Shown here piece after piece: positions 1 to 63,137 of a DNA stretch of 64,000 nt. The notes under the pieces are model-generated. The model worked only from the letters and a program-made list of their open reading frames with translations. It searched no databases and was not told where the DNA came from. Location: assembly GCA_949752795.1 (NCBI GenBank), contig OX457061.1, positions 45,726,338-45,790,337 on the forward strand, written 5' to 3'. A program made the translations under genes and the position numbers. The first letter of the stretch is position 1. Each line of letters begins with the position of its first letter. Origin of the DNA: Hyperoodon ampullatus (Eukaryota; Chordata; Mammalia; Artiodactyla; Ziphiidae).

Positions 1-731
1 CCCCCAAATTTCAAATATGCTGGCTCTAGGTGGGCTATGAGGATAATTTCCATAGAATTCAGTTCCTCTCCTAGACCTAAGGAAGATTGGCTCACTGTTG
101 GACTCTTTAATTTACTTCCCTTAAGAGAGAACAAAAATTGTGTGGTTTAGTTATTACATTGTGAGAACATGTCTACAGAGATCTCAAGTAAAAGAAGGCC
201 CTGTCATTTGACAGTTAATGATTGCTTATTATCTCTAAGTTTGTCATGGACAGTTACTATTAGTTAAAAATGTATTTGCGCCTTTATTGTGTGTTAACTA
301 GAATAGTGATGAAGAAAATCAAGAAAGTGTCTCTTTCTATAAAAACCAAATTTCTTTTTCAGCATGTTTTTTATTTTGATGAAGTCTTTGATGAGGCGTG
401 CACCAATCAAGATGTATACATGAAAACTACTCACCCACTCATTCAGCATATTTTCAATGGGTACGATAGAAATTATTTGCTCCTCCTGCCTTTTATTTTC
501 TATTTTCCATAAATCTTATTTCTTTATAAATGTTACTTATGTTTTTCAATTATTTTGAATTAAACATGAAATTGTGTTTTGACTTAATGAATTTAAATTA
601 GACTCTTCTGGAAAATTCAGTGTCTCTATAAGTATTCACAAAGCATTTAGAAATATTCAGCAAAATTTCCATTTATACTGATGATATTGATTCTCTGTGC
701 TTAGTGGAAAAATATAAGCTGTCAACAATAT

Positions 732-962
732 ATTTATTTTTTTATTTTTTAATTTTTTTGGTTGCATGGGGTCTTAGTTGCAGCAGGCAGCCTCCTTAGT
801 TGCAGCTCACTGGCTCATTAGTTGCAGCACATGGACTCCTTAGTTGCGGCATGCGAATTCTTAGTTATGGCATGCCCATGGGATCTAGTTCCCTAACCAG
901 GGGTCGAACCCGGGCCCCTTGCATTGAGAGCGTGGAGTTTTATCCACTGCACCACAAGGGAA
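732..962 (-). repeat. tRNA-derived SINE (CHR/Bov-tA-like), minus strand
   Basis: T-rich tail on the left and the complement of the SINE head (ACTTCCCTTGTGG) on the right. It is flanked by an 11-base target duplication GTCAACAATAT at 721-731 and 963-973. Confidence 0.85.
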
Positions 963-1030
963 GTCAACAATATTATTTCATCACAGTCCTCAGAATAAGA
1001 AGGTGTGAGTGGTTGTAGTTAGTCTGAACT

Positions 1031-1245
1031 TTTTTTTTTTTTTTTTTTTTTTGGCGGTACACGGGCTTCTCACTGCTGTGGCCTCTCCCGTCGCGGAGCA
1101 CAGGCTCCAGATGCGCAGGCTCAGCGGCCATGGCTCACGGGCCCAGCCGCTCCGCGGCATGTGGGATCCTCCCGGACTGGGGCACGAACCCGCGTCCCCT
1201 GCATCGGCAGGCGGACTCTCAACCGCTGCGCCACCAGGGAAGCCC
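1031..1245 (-). repeat. CHR-2-like SINE, minus strand
   Basis: Full-length young cetacean SINE with a T tract at the left. Target duplication TAGTCTGAACTTTT at 1020-1033 and 1246-1259. Confidence 0.9.
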
Positions 1246-1449
1246 TAGTCTGAACTTTTGATAATAGGAATTATGTATTCTACCTATAGTTTCATTTTAA
1301 TTTTAAAATAATTATTCACACATAAACATTAAATGGGACAGAGTAGGTACTAGGGGCCTCTGTTGTATATTCAAAATGTAGTCAGGTACAGGTAGAAAAT
1401 GTTGAACAGCCTGCTAGAGTAACTGATTTCAGAGTATTTTTACTTTTAT

Positions 1450-2460
1450 TTTTTAAAATAACTTTTATAACTTAAAAAAGTTGAGGTATAATTTACATAC
1501 ATTAAGATGCCATAACTAAGAGATCTTAAGAAGTACTCAGGTTTGATGAGCTTTGATAGTTGCACGTATCCAAGTAACCAATACCTGGAACAAGATATAG
1601 AACATTTCCATCACCCCAGAAAGTTCTCTTGTGTCCCTTTTTAGTTAATCCTCCCACCTTCACCCCCAGGTCTTATATAACCACTGACTTGCTTTCTGTC
1701 ACTATAGATTAGTTTTGCCTGTTCTAGAATGTCATAGAAACAGAATCATTACAATATATATCTTATGCCTGGCTTCTTTTGCATAGCATAATGATGGGTT
1801 TTTTTTATAAATTTATTTTTATTTTTATTTGTTTTTGGCTGCATTGGGTCTTTGTTGCTGCGTGCAGGCTTTCTCTAGTTGCAGCAAGTGAGGGCTACTC
1901 TTTGTTGCAGTGCGCGGGCTTCTCATTGCAGTGGCTTCTCTGGTTGCGGAGCACGGGCTGTAGGCTCACAGGATTCAGTAGTTGTGGCACACGGGCTTCA
2001 GTAGTTGTGGCACACGGGCTTAGTTGCTCCACGGCATGTGGGATCTTCCAGGACCAGGGCTCGAACCCGTGTCCCCTGCATTGGCAGGCAGATTCTTAAC
2101 CACTGCACCACCAGGGAAGCCCTACCACAATTTTTTTATCCATTCTCTTGTTAATGGACATTTGGGTTGTTGTTTCCAGTTTTAGAGAATCATGAATAAA
2201 GCTGTATGAACATTTTTATGCAAGTCTTTTTATGGACATCTTTTAATTTATCTCGAATAAAAACCTGTAAATGGAATTGCTGGGTCATTGGATAGGTGTA
2301 TGTTTATAAGAAAGTGTCAAACAATTTTCCATGCACGGTTATATACTCCTAGAAGCAATGTATGAGAATTGCAGTTCTGCATCCTCACCATAGTTGATAT
2401 TGTCAGTTTTTTTAATTTTAGCCAATTTAATGGAACTGTACCTCATTGTAGGTTTGGCTT
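1450..2460 (-). repeat. L1 3'-end fragment, interrupted by a SINE
   Basis: AT-rich sequence with the reverse complement of L1 3'-terminal motifs, for example GAATTGCTGGGTCATTGG near 2275 and the preceding TATTCATC-like segment. It is split by the SINE at 1799-2122 and continues, with more SINE insertions, to about 3530. Confidence 0.65.
1799..2122 (-). repeat. CHR-1-like long SINE, minus strand
   Basis: The longer SINE form, with repeated modules such as GTAGTTGTGGCACACGGGCT, a tail toward the left and the head GGCTTCCCTGGTGG complement at the right. Confidence 0.85.
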
Positions 2461-2646
2461 TTTTTTTTAATATTTATTTATTTATTTTGTCTGTGCTGGG
2501 TCTTAGCTGCGGCATGCTGGATCTTTGTTGCAGCATGCAGGCTCTTAGTTGTGGCATGTGAAATCTAGTTCCCTGACTAGGGATCTAACCCGGGCCCCCA
2601 GCATTGGAAGTGCGGAGTCTTAACCACTGGGCCACCAGGGAATTTC
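2460..2646 (-). repeat. Short tRNA-derived SINE (Bov-tA-like), minus strand
   Basis: Contains TTCCCTGACTAGGGAT and TTAACCACTGGGCCACCAGG, the box B region and head complement of the family, inserted into the L1 fragment. Confidence 0.8.
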
Positions 2647-2759
2647 CTCGTGTTTTTTAATTTTAATTTCCCCAGTGTCTAATGATACTGAGCATCTTTT
2701 CATGTACTTATTGGCCATTCAGATATCTTCATTTGCCTGTTTTTTGTGTTGTCTTTTTA

Positions 2760-2769
2760 TTTTTAAAAT

Positions 2770-2804
<35 letters not shown>

Positions 2805-3128
2805 TTCCTGTGTTGGGTCTTGGTTGCTGCTTGCGGGCTTTCTCTAGTTGCAGTGAGCGGGTGCTACTCTTTGATGCGGTGCACGGGATTGTCACTGCGG
2901 TGGCTTCTCTTTGTTGCACAGCACAGGCTCTAGGCATGTGGGCTTCAGTAGCTGTGGCACGTGGGCTCAGTAGTTGTGGCTCACGGGCTCTAGAGCACAG
3001 TCTCAGTAGTTGTGGCACATGGGTTTAGTTGCTCTACAGCATATGGGATCTTTGCGGACCAGGGCTTGAACCTGTGTCCCCTGCATTGGCAGGCGGATTC
3101 TTAACCACTGAGCCACCAGGGAAGTCCC
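2760..3128 (-). repeat. CHR-1-like SINE nested in the tail of another SINE
   Basis: Long SINE with a (TTTA)n tail at 2769-2808. Its head abuts the T-rich tail of the next SINE at 3129, so it appears to have landed in that tail. Confidence 0.8.
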
Positions 3129-3459
3129 TAATTTTTTTTTTAATTTTAATTTATTTTTGGCTGCGTTGCGTCTTCATTGCTGCCCGCTGGCTTTCTTTAG
3201 TTGCAGCGGGCGGGGGCTACTGTTTGTTGTAGTGCGCGGGCTTCTCATTGCAGTGGCTTCTCTTTTTATAGTGCATGGGCTCTAGGGCACACAGGCTTCA
3301 GTAGTTGTGGCTCGTGGGCTCTAAAGTGCAGGCTCAGTAGTTGTGGTACATGGGCTTAGTTGCTCTATGGTATGTGGGATCTTCCTGGACCAGGGATCAA
3401 ACCCATGTCCCCTGCATTGGCAGGCGGATTCTTAACCACTGCGCCACCAGGGAAATCCC
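3129..3459 (-). repeat. CHR-1-like SINE, minus strand
   Basis: Second long SINE directly adjoining the previous one. The pair is bounded by TGTGTTGTCTTT at about 2744 and 3459, probably the target duplication of this older element. Confidence 0.8.
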
Positions 3460-3531
3460 TGTGTTGTCTTTATTGTTGTTGTGTAGAAGTTACTTTTTTT
3501 TTTTCCATGAGCAGGTTAAACTGAAGTCTCT

Positions 3532-3800
3532 GGGGACTTCCCTGGTGGTCCAGTGGGTAAGACTCCACACTCGCAACGGCGGGGGCCTGGGTTCCATCCC
3601 TGATCGGGGAACTAGATCCTGCACACATACCGCAGCTAAGAGTTTGCATGCCGCAACTAAGAAGCCCGCATGCCACAACTAAGAAGTCCACATTGCTGCA
3701 ACTAAGAAGTCTGCATGCCACAAGTAAAAGATCCCTCATGCCGCAACTAAGACCCCGTGCAGCCAAAATAAATTAATGAATTAAAATAAATTTTTTAAAA
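3532..3800 (+). repeat. CHR/Bov-tA-like SINE, plus strand
   Basis: Begins GGGACTTCCCTGGTGGTCCA and ends in an AATAAATTAATGAATT tail. Imperfect target duplication TGAAGTCTCT versus TGAAATCTCT. Confidence 0.8.
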
Positions 3801-5245
3801 AAGTGAAATCTCTTTCAGGTTCAATTCCTATGCACCAAATTTAGGGAGTGCTTTTTGAGAGAGCAAGTTTCTAAAATAAGTTAGAATGTTAAGACATTAA
3901 TAAAAAGAGAATTGCAAGTTAGGTGAAATTATTAGGTTAGTCCTTGTAAAGTGTAATAAGAGCTTTCTTCATCTGTTGTTTTTTTTTTTAAAGTTCATCA
4001 CGAAAATGTTCAGAAGATAAGGTGGATATTATTCTTTATTATTCTCATGTTGCTAGCTCTTCTTCAGTGTGTTCAAATTTTTCTCTTGTAATTCTTTTCC
4101 TTACTGTGTCTCTGCCAGTGTATTCAAGTGCCCACACTGCTGGGAGCCATGGTTTAAAACACAAGGAGTAACCGGTCTCTGCTTCTAAACAGCTTAAGTC
4201 TGATTAGCTCCCATCTCTTGATTCTCACACTTCCATGGTTACTTTGCTCTTGTCATATCATTCTTTCTTTGGTTTCTATCTGGCTTCATGTCCTTTCTAC
4301 GTATTCATCTCTCTGCCCACCTCCAGCCTCCCTCCCCGTGTCCATACATAGAATTTTTTTCTTGCTGCAAGTAGCTACTTTTATCATTAATCCATGTGAT
4401 TCCTGTTCAAGAGTCTGCAATAGCTACTTACTGCATAACATTATATTCACTCTCTACTTAGTACTACATAGTACTAGGGCTACATAGTACATAGGACCTC
4501 ACAGTACTCAAGTAATCTTGGCCTCATCTCCTCCTAAAACATACTTTGGCTGGCAGGTTGGCCTCCCAACTCTTCTGTCCATCTCTTATTTTGCAGTTTT
4601 TCACACTCATACAGGTTGTGTGTACATGCACGTATCCACATGCAAGAATAGTGACTCCCACTTAGAATCATAGGACATCAGGGCTAGAAGGGATCTTGGA
4701 AATCAAGTAGTCCAGTAATTTATCAATGAAAGTGAAAACTGAGGCCCTAAGATCTCTTTTCTGAGTCCTTCAAATATTTTACTTAAATTGATTTTACCTC
4801 TGTCTAAACTTCCTTAATATTCATATGAGTGGTCACTACCATCCTGTTTATCGTATGATCTTCTATTATTTATTGTATTTAATTCTCAATTACTTCTTTC
4901 ACCAAACTTATCTTTCAGGATTAACACAATTTTTTTTTTCTCTAGGATCCTCTAAAGCACCTAACATGAGGTCTTTGTTTCCTTATTTTCTAGAGTTGTC
5001 TTATGGTCTTACCAGTTCCATAAAAAATTCCTAGTAAAAAAAACTCACGTACTGCTTTGAGAATTTTTTTCCTCCTCCCTTGTTTTTATAATGTAAAGCC
5101 CCCTTCTCCTTAAAGGGCTCTATATTTTCTAGCTGAATTTTGTCAAGGATTCTTTTTCCACCTGACTTTTGTCATTTAAAAATCTGTGTGTAGATTAGCA
5201 TTTCTCTTAATATTTAAAAGTAAATACAAATGATTCTTCCCCCAG
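3801..5245. other. KIF24 intron sequence, mostly unrecognised
   Basis: About 4300-4650 looks like an old L2-type fragment on the + strand. About 4660-4780 resembles an ancient interspersed repeat with a GAAAACTGAGGCCC motif. The rest shows no gene, and it ends with the polypyrimidine tract of the exon at 5246. Confidence 0.45.
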
Positions 5246-33179
<27,934 letters not shown>

Positions 33180-33772
33180 AACAAGATCCAGCATGCGGTG
33201 GCTGGGCTCTCAAGAGCTGGAGGGCCCTCTGCCAGGTCCCCCTACAGATATCAGAACCCACTCCCTGGTCCTGCCCATGCTGGCCTCTCCCTAGCCACAC
33301 GTGGCCTTGGCTGGGTCCCAGCCCCTCTCTCAGGGCCGAGCATCTGTCCCTCAATTCTAAGCACAGGAGCATCTGTAAGGAAGGACAGATCAGCCTGAAA
33401 AACTTAATAGTCCCCTCCCTTTTCTTTGGGGCTGGAGGAGGATTTGCCTCTACTGACCGACCCCTTGTCTGTGGAAACACAGGTCTAATAACCCTGTAGA
33501 TGTTTCTAAATTTGGGGATCAGTGGATGGGGGGATGGTCAGTGGTAAAAGAGGTTGTGTTGAGGTCACAAGCTAGGGAAGATAACATGCTGAGCCCAGAG
33601 GTTTTATCAGCTGGATTCTGTGCCTTTCTCCAGGACTTGGTCAAAAACTAAAACATTGGTGCTAGTGGGGTGGGGGAGGGTGAGCTCTGCCCCATCAGCC
33701 CTTAGAGATTGATTTGGGACTTTAGGTAGCTTTTGAAAATGTAAAATGAATAAACCTTGATGTCTTTAACAG
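33180..33772 (+). other. KIF24: KIF24 3' UTR (proximal form)
   Basis: Untranslated sequence after the KIF24 stop, ending shortly after an AATAAA signal at 33749-33754. It contains at 33481-33619 a direct copy of a segment also found in the intron at 31816-31952. The exact cleavage site is inferred. A second AATAAA on the same strand at 34987-34992 could give a longer 3' UTR. Confidence 0.7.
33749..33754 (+). terminator. KIF24: KIF24 proximal polyadenylation signal AATAAA
   Basis: A canonical AATAAA hexamer about 570 bases after the stop codon. T-rich sequence (TTGATGTCTTT) follows within 20 bases, as expected of a downstream element. Use of the site is inferred. Confidence 0.65.
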
Positions 33773-35014
33773 CAGCAGATGTGGGACAGGCTTTATGCTT
33801 CCAGTTCCCTTCCCTCCCTGCAATCCAGTATTTAGACAGAAGAGGGAGCTCGCGTCACTGCATTATTCTTTTCCAATCTCTACCTTGTGCTGGGACCATC
33901 CACCTGCGTCATGCTCCTGGCTCCTGTCTGTGAATCCTCACCCCCACGCTCCCTCACGGAATAGTGGAAGAGCTGCAGTATCTCAGGCAAGTCTGTCCCC
34001 TAGTCTCACCCTCATCCGGGACTGCCCTGGCCATCTACTCCTCCCTCAATGGCCTGTGTTCAGGGTCTTGGCACTGAGTGCTCTGGTCAGTAGTGTGAGG
34101 CTCTAAAGCAGTTCTACACACATACACGCACACCTTCATGTGAGTTCTTTCTGTATCTTTTTAGCAGAAAGAAGCTTAAGAAATACCAAGTGGCCTCCAG
34201 GTGGCCCACTTAACCAAGGCCACCCTGGATCAAGTTGAAATTCATTTCAAAGCCCTTGGCCCTGACACCATTTTGGTATGAAACTTTGATTTCCTACAGG
34301 TAAAGGATAACTTTTACAGGTTTTAAAAGAAGGGTTTAATTAATTTTAAAGGCCAGAAGAGGGGCTTTCTGAGACAATGGCCATGCCTGATCTGACCACC
34401 AGAGGGCAGCCTCTTTCCAGCTTGGTGCTTCCCAGCCCAAAGCTTCTGTACCCGCTCCTCATGTGATCACTAAAAAAAAATTAGAGACCCATCCAAGCCA
34501 AGAGCACTGGAGGGACTGTGGGACAGTATTAAGTATAAGGACAAGAAACTCTAGGGATAAATCTAGTGCCATCAGATACATCAGCACTACTGAGAGCTAG
34601 TAAAGCAGTCTGAATCCCAGTCCTGCCTATGGAACACATAATTATGCATGATGCTGCTCAGAGGACAAAGAGTTTGTTCCTCATTTCTGAGTGATTCCCT
34701 TCAAGGCCCAGCCTGTCTCACCGCCACAGTCAGTCTTGCAGGAAGGCATATGTCTATGTCCTTGACCCAGAAACTGGGCTAGGTCAAGTTTAAACAGACC
34801 CTTGTCTACCCCTGCCTTTACAAACCGAAAACCAGGGCAGACTGGGGGGACCAGCTCCTGGGTCCCATGGGCCTAAGAGTTGGAAGAAAGTACTGCAATG
34901 ACAGAAAATGGCTAGCTCCTGTTCCATCCCCAGCAAATCCCTTTACCACTCACTCACCTCCACCCTGCAGTAATACAGTCCTTGGCAATAAAGAAGTTAT
35001 CACAGCAGGATATA
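33773..35014. other. Spacer between the convergent KIF24 and UBAP1 tails
   Basis: About 1.2 kb between the proximal KIF24 poly(A) signal and the UBAP1 poly(A) signal. I see no conserved open reading frame and no young SINE in it. An AATAAA on the + strand at 34987 suggests that part or all of it may be the distal KIF24 3' UTR. Confidence 0.6.
34987..34992 (+). terminator. Candidate distal KIF24 polyadenylation signal
   Basis: A + strand AATAAA about 45 bases before the UBAP1 poly(A) signal on the opposite strand. In human the two genes' 3' ends overlap, to my knowledge, so a distal KIF24 site here would be consistent. No direct evidence of use. Confidence 0.4.
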
Positions 35015-35015
35015 C

Positions 35016-36014
35016 CTTTTAGATTTTTATTAGTAGTTCTCTCTGAAGAATCAAAATAGTTAGCAAATTACTTTAGATTCATCAAGACTGTATATCCTTT
35101 GTATTTAGATCTTTAATGATGTATAACATAATACAAAACAAACCAAAGAGACTGATTTCTATGACTAGGTGTTATTCACTGTGTCATCCTAGAGCAAGGG
35201 GCTGGAGGGAGAGGCTGTTCTCCAGGGAGAACTGAGGTGGAGTTAGTGCTGGGTGACTAAATCACAGCCTCTTTCTTCCCCACTTGATGTGCTGGGAAGG
35301 GGCCAATGATTTCTTAAACTGACAACTGTTTTCTAGAGCAGGGGAATTTAAAATCTCGGGTAGCAGAAGACTGTGGTCCAAACCAGGCCAAAAGAAACAG
35401 GCTGGGGCAGGGAAGTATGGTAACTGCCTGGCAGAAAAGGCAAACTCAGGGCCCCAAGGGGAAAAGGGCATTCTTTGCACCTCAGAGACATTGCAGAACC
35501 AGTGTTAACACTAAGTGACATCGTTAAAAGGGGAAAAAAACAAAACCCTGGAAGAACCTTTCAATTGCACTCAACTTGGATTAGAGGTCAGTCCACCCTT
35601 GCAGAGAAGGGAAACATCTAGCCCCAGAGCAGCACTGAGTCTGGCCCTCCCACCTCCTTCTCCCCAACTCCTTTTGGCAGCTGGGCCAGGTTTCGGCTGA
35701 GGCCATACAGACCCCAGAAAGACCAGAGAAGTCTCTCTGGATGGCCAAGGTGGGAAGGACACTTCTCAGAATACAAATACTTTTACTATAGAAGGAGCCG
35801 GGACAGTTCCGGGGGCATATGCATGCCCAAATCTTCCCCACTTTCTCCCCAGCTGAGGACCTAGGCTCATAGAGACTTGGCAAGCACAGTCTCTACACCT
35901 GACCTTCCACCCCCAAAAGAAAATCCTAAAGTGTGCCCCTTCTTCCCCACAGGTGGTCTCCTAAGGGTCTTCGGCAGGGGGGGCTCCGTGGCAGGGCCTA
36001 GGCAGGGCCTGGTC
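35016..36014 (-). other. UBAP1: UBAP1 3' UTR
   Basis: Roughly 1 kb of untranslated sequence between the UBAP1 stop and a minus-strand AATAAA at 35041-35036. No SINE interrupts it, in contrast to the adjoining introns, which fits selection on a 3' UTR. The cleavage position is inferred. Confidence 0.7.
35036..35041 (-). terminator. UBAP1: UBAP1 polyadenylation signal AATAAA
   Basis: A canonical hexamer on the - strand, read as TTTATT on the + strand, about 970 bases beyond the UBAP1 stop. It faces the + strand AATAAA at 34987-34992. Confidence 0.65.
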
Positions 36015-60011
<23,997 letters not shown>

Positions 60012-60094
60012 TTAGAACCTGAAAAACAAAGAAATATTTCTTAGGCGCATTATGCCTTGAGGGGATATAAACAAACCATTATAAGAAAATTGAG

Positions 60095-60455
60095 GACTTC
60101 CCTGGTTGCGCAATGGTTAAGAACCCGCCTGCCAATGCGGAGGACGCGGGTTCGACCCCTGGTCCGGGAAGATCCCACATGCTGCGGAGCAACTAAGCCC
60201 ATGCGCCACAACTACTGAGCCTGCACTCTAGAGCCCACAAGTCACAACTATTGAGCTCATGCGGCACAACTACTGAGCCCATGCACCGCAACTACTGAAG
60301 CCCTCGTGCCTAGAGCCCGTGCTCCTCAAGAGAAGCCACTGCGATGAGAAGTCCATGCACTGCAACAAAGGGTAGTTTCCACCCACCACAACTAGAGAAA
60401 GCCGCAGGCAGCAACAAAGTCCCAACGCAGCCAATCAATCAATAAATAGCTTAAA
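60095..60455 (+). repeat. CHR-1-like SINE in UBAP1 first intron
   Basis: Long form with head GGACTTCCCTGGTTGCGC, an extra ACAACTACTGAGCC-type module and an AATCAATCAATAAAT tail. It starts about 80 bases upstream of the acceptor of the UBAP1 start-codon exon. Short imperfect flank AAGAAAAT. Confidence 0.87.
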
Positions 60456-60891
60456 AAAAGAAAGAAAATCAAGACTACAAAAAGAAACCAGAAGACTAAA
60501 AGGTTCCAGGACTGACATAACCCTCAAACTTCTCAGTCCCAAAGTCTCAAAAAAGAAAGCAGAAAGGGGGAGAAACCACTTTTCTAGGAAAAAAACATTT
60601 CTGAATCTGCATGTTCTGGAAAAAAAAAACACATTAGAACAGCAAACTGGCCATTGACCAATTTATACACAAACTGTCAAAAAAATTACTAAACATTTAT
60701 CTTCCTGATATAAGCTACTAATGTCAATATTTGTAGTTCTGTCAAGATTTTTTATATATCCCATTTTATTCAGTATGTAAATATAGACCTTTTACTGACA
60801 AATGTAACTCTAAGACTGACATTTCTGAATTAGGGAATCATGACATACAACCTTCTGTACTGTTTTAATTTTGTATAAAAATTTCAAAAAA

Positions 60892-61010
60892 GGGGAATTC
60901 CCTGGCAATCCAGTGGTTAGGACTCGGAGCTTTCACTGCCGGGCTGGGTTTAATCCCTGGTAAGGGAACTGAGATCCCACAAGCCGTGTGGTGTGGCCAA
61001 AAAAAAAAAA
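60892..61010 (+). repeat. Short SINE (Bov-tA-like), plus strand
   Basis: GGGGAATTCCCTGGCAATCC to GTGTGGCCAAAAAAAA, with imperfect flanks AAAATTTCAAAA and AAAATTCCAAAA. Confidence 0.82.
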
Positions 61011-61269
61011 TTCCAAAACAGGAAGGAAGAAAAACCCATAAAACCACACATCTAGCTTAGTATTATCTTTGCACTTTGCCCTTACATGAGTAGGTACAAA
61101 GTCCTTTTCTTGTGAAGACAATCTGAGATCTTCAAAAGTTTATTTCCCTTGATATGATGTTTAGACCTTTAACTTACCTAAGACGTAAGCATAACAAATG
61201 TATGGTATGGTCTCTACTAGCCTGTATTACCTACAATACAATGCAAGGCATCATACTTAAAATGATCTA

Positions 61270-61841
61270 CAGGCATACCTCATTTTATTGCACTTCACTT
61301 TACTGCACAAATTGAAGGTATGCTCAACCTTGCATTGAGCAAGTCTAAGGTCTAAGGCACCATCTTTCCAACAGCATTTGCTCACCTCATGTCTGTGTCA
61401 CATTTAGGTAATTCTCACGATATTTCAAACTTCTTCATTATAATTATATTTGCCATGATGATCAATGACCTTTGATGTTACTATTATAATTGTTATGACA
61501 TTTTTTAGCAATAACCATTTTTTTTTTGGCTGCATCAGGTCTTAGTTGCAGCATGTGGGAAATTCGTTGTGGCACGCAGGCTTCTCTCTAGTTGTGGCTC
61601 GTGGGCTCTGTAGTTGCGGCACACAAGCTCTCTAGATGTGGCCCACATGCTTGGTAGTTGTGGCCCTCGGGCTTAGTTGCCCACCCCCCCACCCAGCATA
61701 TGGGATCTTAGTCCCCCCACCAGAACATAACTTCTACATGCACTGGGCAACCAAAAAACCTTGCGTGACTTGCTTTATTGTGATATTCGTTTTACTTCAG
61801 TGGTCTGGAACTGAACCCACAATATCTCCAAGGTATGCCTG
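61270..61841. mobile_element. Tigger1-like element, internally deleted, with a SINE inside
   Basis: Terminal repeats CAGGCATACCTCATTTTATT at the left and CCAAGGTATGCCTG at the right, with TA on both sides as target duplication. Transposase is lost. A minus-strand SINE occupies about 61525-61733. Confidence 0.85.
61525..61733 (-). repeat. Divergent SINE inside the Tigger1 remnant
   Basis: TTTTTTTGGCTGCATCAGGT, TAGTTGTGGCTCGTGGGCTC and GGGATCTTAGTCCCCCCACC follow the CHR family order, but the right end is degraded. Confidence 0.65.
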
Positions 61842-61899
61842 TATGTTCCACTGTAAGTTTTTTTTTAAAGAAGGCAAGTATATTGCACCTATCATGTGA

Positions 61900-62960
61900 A
61901 AATTATTCAAAATAATTAAATCTGTACAGGATTTTAAGAAATTGACAAGTTGATTTTAAAATTTACATGTAAAGGCAAAGGAAACAATAGCCAAAACAAT
62001 TTTGAAAAAGAACAAAGCTGGAGAACTTACTACCTAACTTCAAGACTTACTATTAGAGTAATTTAGACAGTACGGAAATGGCATAAATATATCACACAGA
62101 CCAACAGAACAGAGTACAGAAATAGACCCATATGAAAAAAATGTCCCAAAGATGTACCATAACGACCAACCACTCAAGTGCTTTAGGCTGTACTTCACTG
62201 AGAAAAGAATTCAAACTGACCCAGACATGTGTAGATCAGAAGAGCTGTGTGCTGTGAAGTATGCAACAAGTGGATTTTTTGTTCAAAATGAAATTAAAAT
62301 AATGACAGTGAAAAAAAAAAAGAAATAGACCCATATGCATATAGTTAACTGATTTTCAACAAAGGTACAAGGCAATTCAAAGGGGAAAGGACAGTCTTCT
62401 CAACAAATGATGCCAGACATTTGTATGCAAAAAATAAACCTCAATCCATACCTTGCACCGTATATAAAAATTAACTCAGGGGAATGGGGAAATTATGGCT
62501 AAGAGATACAGGGTTTCTTTTTGGGGTAATGAAAATATTCTAAATGTGATTATGGTGATGACTGCACAACTCTGTGAATATACTAAAAGCCACTGGATTG
62601 TACACTTTAAATGGGTGAACTGTATGTGATATGCTGATACACTACAACAACTTGGATGAATCTCAAATGCATTAAGGTAAGTGAAAGAAGCCAAACTCAA
62701 AAGGTTACATACATATATGTGTGGAATAGGATTCCATTTACAATATTCCAGAATAGGCAAAACAACAAGAACAAAAAAGTAATCTAGCTACTGGACACTA
62801 ATAGTGGGGGAAGGAACTGACTATATAAAAGGGAATGTGGGAATTTTTTGAGGTTATTGAAACTTCTATATTTGATTGCACTAATGGTTACAGGGCTATA
62901 TGCGTTTGTCACAAATCACAGAACTGAAAACAGGGTAAATTTTACTATATGTAAATTATA
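61900..62960 (+). repeat. L1 ORF2 end and 3' UTR
   Basis: ACAAAGCTGGAGAACTTACT, CTCAACAAATGATGCCAGAC and GAAAATATTCTAAATGTGAT are L1 ORF2-end and 3' UTR sequences in order. It is interrupted at 62135-62320 by a retroposed insert. A second L1 3' end copy lies at 63460-63610. Confidence 0.78.
62135..62320 (+). mobile_element. Retroposed segment of unknown origin inside L1
   Basis: 186 bases ending in A10, bounded by a perfect 17-base duplication AGAAATAGACCCATATG at 62118-62134 and 62321-62337. ATTAAA lies about 18 bases before the A tail, as a poly(A) signal would. It is not a CHR SINE or an L1 piece that I recognise; a 5'-truncated processed transcript is the likely nature. Confidence 0.75.
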
Positions 62961-63085
62961 CTTTCAAATTTTTAAAAAGTGTATATATATACCCATTACA
63001 TCGAAATTAGATAAAAGAGAATCACTGACTAACACTAATAATATTTTAAGCTACTCCACTAGGAGTAGAATAAAGTTTCATTTTT

Positions 63086-63137
63086 AAAATGCCAAAATTC
63101 AAAAAAAAAAAAAAAAAAAAAAATGCCAAAATTCAAA
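63086..63137 (+). mobile_element. Poly(A)-only insertion with target duplication
   Basis: The 18-base sequence AAAATGCCAAAATTCAAA occurs at 63086-63103 and 63120-63137, separated only by A residues. This is what a retroposition event leaves when nothing but the tail is copied. Confidence 0.7.
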
